Shown: positions 6,861 to 10,580 of the stretch, piece by piece | Layout: every line of letters starts with the position of its first letter | Numbering within the stretch: the stretch's first letter is position 1 | Assembly: GCA_036381125.1 (NCBI GenBank) | Contig: DASVDK010000361.1 | Span: 1-10,580 of the forward strand | From: DASVDK01 sp036381125 [NCBI: Thermodesulfobacteriota bacterium] | GTDB taxonomy: Bacteria; DASVDK01 | Direction of reading: 5' to 3' | Length of the DNA stretch: 10,580 nucleotides | The notes under the pieces: model-generated | What the model was told of the DNA's origin: nothing | Seen by the model: the letters and a program-made list of their open reading frames with translations, nothing else | Database searches by the model: none | Made by a program: the position numbers and the translations under genes

Positions 6861-8189
6861 ATGACAACGCTGGAGACCATGGCGACCGGTCAGTGTGCGG
6901 CCCGGCGGGCCGTCCGCCTGGCGTCCGCGCCCGAGGCGCCGCCGCTCGTGCTGCCGGCGGCGCACTTCGCGGCCGCCTTCGGCTTCCTGGTGCTCGCCGG
7001 CCTGGCGCTCGTGCGGGCGGCGCCGGCCGTGGCCGCCGGGGCCTTCCTGGCCGGCCCGGTCACGGCCGCCGTCCACCTGGTGACGCTCGGCTGGATCACG
7101 CTATCCATCATGGGGGTCCTCTACCAGTTCCTCCCGGTGGCGCTCGGCATCGGGATCGCGAGCCGCCCGCTCGCGTACGCGACGTTCGCCCTGTTCGTCC
7201 CGGGCCTCCTCCTCTTCGTGGCCGGCGCCGCCGCCGAGGCGCCGCGGCCGCGCGAGGCCGGCCTCGCGCTCGTCGCCGTCGCGGTGGTCGCCTTCCTCGC
7301 GAACCTGGGCCGCACCCTGGCGCGCGTCGAGTCGCGCGGGATCACCTTCTGGGGGCTCGCCGTGGGCGCCGCGAACCTGGCGTTCGTGCTCGTCCTCGGG
7401 CTCGCGCTCGGCGCGAGCCTCTCGAACGGCTGGCTCGCGTCGTCGCGCCTCGACGTCGTGGCGGCCCACGTGCACCTCGCGCTGGCGGGGTGGGTGATGC
7501 CGGTCGTCGTCGGCGTCTCGCGACGTCTCATGCCGATGTTCCTCCTGGCGCACGACGCCGACATCCGTCCCTCGGCGGCCGCCCTGGCCGGCCTCGGCGC
7601 CGGCGCCCCGCTCCTCGCGGCCGGCCTCGGCCTGCGGGCGCCCTGGGCCGCCGCGGTGGGGGCGGGGCTGGTCGTCGCCGCGCTCCTCGCCTTCGCGTTC
7701 CAGGTCGGCCTGTACTTCCGGGCGCGACGGCGGCCGCGGGTCGACCCGGGGATGCGGATGGCCGCGACCGCCGTCGGGGGGCTTCTGGCCGCCGTGCTCC
7801 TCGGCCCCGCGGTCCTGGTCCTGGGCAGCCGGGAGCCCGGCCTTGCCACCGCCTACGGCACGATCGTCCTCTTCGGCGGCTTCGCGCCGCTCGTGGCCGG
7901 TCACTACTACCGGATCGTGCCGTTCCTCGTCTGGTACCACCGCTACTCGCCGCTCGTCGGCCGCGCGCCGGTGCCGAAGGTGTCGGACCTCGTGACGCCG
8001 GGGCCGCCGAGTCTCGCCCTCGGCCTGCTGGTCGTCGGGGTCCTGCTCGTCGCCGCCGCGCCGCTCGGCCTCGGGACGGGCGCGGCGAGGACGGGGGGCG
8101 TGCTCTTCGCCGCGTCGACGCTCGTCGTGGCCGGGCACATGGCGGCCGTCGCCTGGCCTCGCACGGCGGCCCGGGGAGTCGGGCGGTGA
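6861..8189 (+). CDS. NnrS / heme-copper oxidase subunit I-like 12-TM membrane protein
   Basis: This 442-aa integral membrane protein has about twelve hydrophobic segments from residue 33 to 432. Its conserved-looking histidines lie within or beside helices: H72 in HLVTLGWITLSIMGVLYQF, H203 and H205 in HVHLALAGWVMPVVVG, H348 in AGHYYRIVPF and H360 in WYHRYSPLVG. This resembles NnrS proteins and the stripped-down relatives of heme-copper oxidase subunit I, which bind heme through helix histidines. The oxidase HPEVY motif and the CuB His-His pair are absent, so a role in NO or heme handling, sensing or protection is likelier than O2 reduction. ATG 6861 is preferred because the hydrophobic core starts only later. 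GTG 6843 (six residues longer) is possible, preceded by AAGG. Its FNR-type promoter supports expression under low oxygen or NO stress. The stop overlaps the next start. Confidence 0.78.
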   Translation: MTTLETMATGQCAARRAVRLASAPEAPPLVLPAAHFAAAFGFLVLAGLALVRAAPAVAAGAFLAGPVTAAVHLVTLGWITLSIMGVLYQFLPVALGIGIASRPLAYATFALFVPGLLLFVAGAAAEAPRPREAGLALVAVAVVAFLANLGRTLARVESRGITFWGLAVGAANLAFVLVLGLALGASLSNGWLASSRLDVVAAHVHLALAGWVMPVVVGVSRRLMPMFLLAHDADIRPSAAALAGLGAGAPLLAAGLGLRAPWAAAVGAGLVVAALLAFAFQVGLYFRARRRPRVDPGMRMAATAVGGLLAAVLLGPAVLVLGSREPGLATAYGTIVLFGGFAPLVAGHYYRIVPFLVWYHRYSPLVGRAPVPKVSDLVTPGPPSLALGLLVVGVLLVAAAPLGLGTGAARTGGVLFAASTLVVAGHMAAVAWPRTAARGVGR

Positions 8190-8491
8190 GCGCGCGCGGC
8201 GGGCCCGACCCGGCCGAGGTCCTGGCGGCCCTCCGGGCGGTCATCGACCCGGAGATCGGCCTCGACATCGTCTCGCTCGGCCTCGTCTACGACGTCCGGG
8301 TCGACGGGGGGAGCGTGACGGTCACGATGACCCTCACCGCGGCCGGCTGCCCCCTCGGCGCGGCGATGCGGGACGGCGTGACCACGGTCGTGGGGGCGCT
8401 GCCGGGGGTCGAGACCGTCGACGTGCGGATCGTGTGGGACCCGCCCTGGAGCCCGGACATGATCGACCCGGCGGCGCTCGGGACGCTCTGA
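8186..8491 (+). CDS. MIP18/DUF59 family metal-sulfur cluster assembly factor (SufT/PaaD-like)
   Basis: This 101-aa single-domain protein matches the MIP18 (DUF59) family. It carries the signature DPEIGLDIVSLGLVYDV (21-37), a Cys in TLTAAGCPLG (C55), and a closing WDPPWSPDMI (84-93). Relatives (SufT, PaaD, eukaryotic CIA2/MIP18) help mature iron-sulfur proteins, and C55 occupies the conserved reactive or metal-binding position. GTG 8186 shares four bases (GTGA) with the stop of the NnrS-like gene, giving translational coupling and the expected size with no extra N-terminus. The client protein is unknown. The neighbouring Cys-rich regulator is a candidate. Confidence 0.88.
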   Translation: MSARGGPDPAEVLAALRAVIDPEIGLDIVSLGLVYDVRVDGGSVTVTMTLTAAGCPLGAAMRDGVTTVVGALPGVETVDVRIVWDPPWSPDMIDPAALGTL

Positions 8492-8514
8492 GCAGGCAGG
8501 AGAGGAGGGGAGCG

Positions 8515-9072
8515 ATGGCAGTGGACGGGACGCGGCCGGAGGCGATTGCTCGCGCGGAGGCCGAAGGCCGGGTGACGGACCTGGACGTGCGACCCGACCT
8601 CCTGGCGGGACGGGAGCCGTTCAGCCGGATCATGGCGGCCGTCGCGGGGCTGCCGGCCGGACACGTGCTGCGGCTGCGGGCCATCTTCGAGCCGGTGCCG
8701 CTCTACCGGGTGCTCGGGCGCCAGGGCTTCGACCACTGGACCGAGCGGCGGGCGGAGGACGACTGGGTCGTCTGGTTCGTCCGGGGGACGGAGACGGTGG
8801 CGGCTCCGCAGCCCGCTCGCGCCGCGGAGCCGGCGGTGGAGGGCGACCCGGCCGTCGTCGTGCTCGACGTGCGCGGCCTCGAGCCGCCCGAGCCGATGAC
8901 CCGGACGCTCGAGGCGCTCGAGCGGCTCCCCGAGCACGCCTCGCTCCTGCAGATCAACGAGCGGGTGCCCCGGTTCCTCCTCCCGCGGCTCGCCGAGCGG
9001 GGGTTCGCCTGGGAGATCCTCCACGAGTCGGCGGACGAGGTGCGGGTGATGATCCGGCGCGCGAGCGGGTAA
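8515..9072 (+). CDS. Tandem DUF2249 (TusA-like fold) protein
   Basis: This 185-aa cytoplasmic protein consists of two related domains joined by an Ala/Pro/Glu linker (about 92-112). The C-terminal copy (114-183) has the DUF2249 opening LDVRGLEPPEPM and the INERVPRFLLPRL strand-helix segment. The N-terminal copy (20-90) is more divergent, with LDVRPDLLAGREPF and IFEPVPLYRVL. DUF2249 domains share the TusA/SirA fold and are often found with hemerythrin, NnrS or denitrification genes; their biochemistry is not settled. No Cys is present in either copy, so TusA-like persulfide transfer is unlikely. GGAGGGG at 8504-8510 before ATG 8515 sets the start. The gene begins 23 bases after the DUF59 stop, and the next gene starts 5 bases after this stop. 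Confidence 0.85.
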   Translation: MAVDGTRPEAIARAEAEGRVTDLDVRPDLLAGREPFSRIMAAVAGLPAGHVLRLRAIFEPVPLYRVLGRQGFDHWTERRAEDDWVVWFVRGTETVAAPQPARAAEPAVEGDPAVVVLDVRGLEPPEPMTRTLEALERLPEHASLLQINERVPRFLLPRLAERGFAWEILHESADEVRVMIRRASG

Positions 9073-9077
9073 TCGCC

Positions 9078-10580
9078 GTGAGCGCCGGGGGCCTGTTCGC
9101 CGTCGACTCGCGGGGTCGCGTCGTCGAGTGGAGCGACGAGGCGGCCGCGCTGATCGGCGTGCCGGCCTCGAAGGCGCTCGGCCGCCCGTGCCGCGAGGCG
9201 GTGGACGGTCGCGACCCTCGCTCGGGGGAGCCGGTCTGCGGGAGGGCCTGCCCGCCGCTCGCCGCGCTCGGCGCCGGACGGCTCGCCGGGAGCGTTCGGC
9301 TGCTCGCCGGGCGGACGCCCACCGGACCGCAGCCGGTGCGGTGCGAACTCTTCGCCCTGCCCGACCGTCCCGGCGGCGCGGTCGGCCGCCTCTCGCCGGC
9401 GGAGGCCCCTGCGGGCGCCGCCGGCGCGACGGACGGGCGCCGAAGGGCGGACGTCGTGCGCGACCTGTCGGCCCTCGCCACCCTCGCCGCCTCGCTCGCC
9501 GCGGACCCCCTTCCGAGAGGGCTCGACCGGACGCTGTCGGTCGTCCGGGAGGCGACCGGCATGGAGTCCGCGGAGGTCTTCCTCGCCGACCCGACGGGGC
9601 GCGAGCTGCTCCTGGCCGCGTACTCCGGGCCCTTCCGGCGCGCCTTCTGCGAGGCGCCGCGGCTGCGCCCGGGCGAGGGACTGCCCGGCCTCGTCCTGTC
9701 CGCGCGCGCGCCCGAGGCGACGGCGGCGCTCGACCGCGACGTCCGCTACGTCCGGACGTCGGTCACGGCGAAGGGCTTCCGATTCGGCGCGTGGGTGCCG
9801 CTCGCCGGAACGGGGGGGCCGGTCGGCGTGCTCGGCGTTGCCTCGAGGCATCCGCGACTCGACCCGGAGCCGGACCGGCTCCGGCTCCTCACGTGGGCCG
9901 GGGGCCTGCTCGGGTCGGCGATCGAGACCTGGATGCTCCGGTTCCGGGAGGAGCTGAGGGCCGCCGCGGACGACGCGGAGGCGGGCGACGAGTCGGGGCT
10001 CGACCGGCTGCTGCGGGCGCTGCTCGCGCGGGCGATCGAGATGGGGGAGGCCGACGCCGGCGGCGTCGGCCTCCTGGACCGACGCGGCCTCGGCGTGGTG
10101 CGGTACGTGACCGACCGGGGGGCCTCGATCGGCGCCTGCCCGGGCCTCCTCGACGGCGCCGCGCCGTTCTGCCCGGTCGTGGCCGCCGGCGTCGGCGCGA
10201 CCTTCGGCGGCCCGCGGACGTCCTGGCCGCTCCCCTGCCGGCTCGTGCGCCAGGGCGGGGTGGCGCGGTCGTGCCTGCCGATCAGGACCGGTGCGGAGCG
10301 TGCGCCGCTCGGCGTGATCCAGCTCGTCCACGCGCGACACCCCCCGTCGCCCCCGACGCGCGACCTGGCGCTCGTCGCCGGCCTGGCGGGCGGGGCGGCG
10401 GCGATCCTCGCGCGCGTCCGCGACCGGGTCGATCGTCGCCTGGCCGCCGTCGCGCAGGTCTCGCGCGGCGTCGGGCCGGCGGCCGGCCCGGTCGCGGAGC
10501 CGGGGCGCACCGAGCCGTACCTGGTCGCACGCTGCCTCGGCCCGTTCGAGCTGCGTCGCGGCGGGGTCCTCGTGACGCCG
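9078..10580 (+). CDS. PAS-GAF-GAF sensor/transcriptional regulator, Cys-rich (3' end outside window)
   Basis: The frame stays open for 501 codons to the window edge, so the C-terminus is missing. Residues 6-90 form a PAS-like domain with LGRPCREAVDGRD and VCGRACPPLAAL, holding C38, C54 and C58 (C-x15-C-x3-C). A GAF domain spans about 130-288, with PGEGLPGLV and VPLAGTGGPVGVLGVAS. A second GAF-like domain (about 308-450) carries C354, C365, C387 and C399. The last residues (LVARCLGPFELRRGG) resemble the first strands of a SARP/BTAD-type winged helix, so DNA binding is inferred. I count ten cysteines in 501 residues. GTG 9078 is selected for its position 5 bases after the DUF2249 stop and because PAS begins at once; its ribosome site is weak, suggesting coupling. 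Likely role: redox- or NO-responsive regulator of this operon or related genes. A LuxR-type output is the main alternative. Confidence 0.78.
   Translation, partial: MSAGGLFAVDSRGRVVEWSDEAAALIGVPASKALGRPCREAVDGRDPRSGEPVCGRACPPLAALGAGRLAGSVRLLAGRTPTGPQPVRCELFALPDRPGGAVGRLSPAEAPAGAAGATDGRRRADVVRDLSALATLAASLAADPLPRGLDRTLSVVREATGMESAEVFLADPTGRELLLAAYSGPFRRAFCEAPRLRPGEGLPGLVLSARAPEATAALDRDVRYVRTSVTAKGFRFGAWVPLAGTGGPVGVLGVASRHPRLDPEPDRLRLLTWAGGLLGSAIETWMLRFREELRAAADDAEAGDESGLDRLLRALLARAIEMGEADAGGVGLLDRRGLGVVRYVTDRGASIGACPGLLDGAAPFCPVVAAGVGATFGGPRTSWPLPCRLVRQGGVARSCLPIRTGAERAPLGVIQLVHARHPPSPPTRDLALVAGLAGGAAAILARVRDRVDRRLAAVAQVSRGVGPAAGPVAEPGRTEPYLVARCLGPFELRRGGVLVTP

Noticed and set aside
6779-8185. 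Upstream in-frame extension of the DUF59 gene through the NnrS-like gene
   Set aside because: The extension is an Arg/Gly/Ala-rich read-through in the wrong frame. The GTG at 8186 gives the normal family length and a GTGA overlap.
8703-10340. 545-aa minus-strand frame over the DUF2249 and PAS-GAF genes
   Set aside because: Compositional shadow of two real + strand genes with clear domain motifs and tight gene spacing.
1-10580. tRNA or rRNA genes, CRISPR arrays, insertion sequences
   Set aside because: No repeat-spacer pattern, transposase-like protein, terminal inverted repeats or tRNA-like cloverleaf was seen; coding genes fill nearly the whole window.

Overview
This is a very GC-rich bacterial segment in which every gene I can support lies on the + strand. 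The composition, the frequent GTG starts, the 4-base GTGA overlaps and the mix of envelope, two-component and redox genes suggest a Gram-negative environmental bacterium. Methylomirabilota/Rokubacteria (NC10) or a deltaproteobacterium-like lineage would fit. That placement is an impression from gene style, not a measured result.

Region 1 (1-4340) is a tripartite efflux operon. It holds the last codons of an upstream gene, an RND periplasmic adaptor (HlyD/AcrA type, 356 aa), and an inner-membrane RND permease (1073 aa) whose GTG start overlaps the adaptor's stop. The outer-membrane channel is not identifiable; the upstream fragment could be its tail, but 12 residues do not prove this. A near-perfect 38-bp palindrome begins 23 bases after the permease stop.

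Region 2 (4341-6741) begins with a 263-base non-coding leader. It contains a well-spaced sigma-54 (-24/-12) promoter candidate and a GC-rich hairpin. Next comes a 540-aa six-TM, PAS-containing, NtrB/PilS-like histidine kinase with no response regulator in the window. A 138-aa membrane protein that I cannot assign follows it after a 98-base gap.

Region 3 (6742-10580) looks like a redox- or nitric-oxide-responsive operon. A perfect FNR/DNR-type box (TTGAC-N4-GTCAA) sits at class II spacing from a plausible -10. It precedes a 12-TM NnrS/heme-copper-oxidase-subunit-I-like protein, a MIP18/DUF59 iron-sulfur assembly protein (4-base overlap), a protein with two tandem DUF2249 (TusA-like) domains, and a regulator running off the window end. 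That regulator has a Cys-bearing PAS domain, two GAF domains and what looks like the beginning of a SARP-type winged helix. An oxygen/NO-controlled promoter, a heme-protein-like membrane protein, Fe-S and sulfur-carrier-like proteins and a cysteine-rich sensor together make this the most interesting part of the window.
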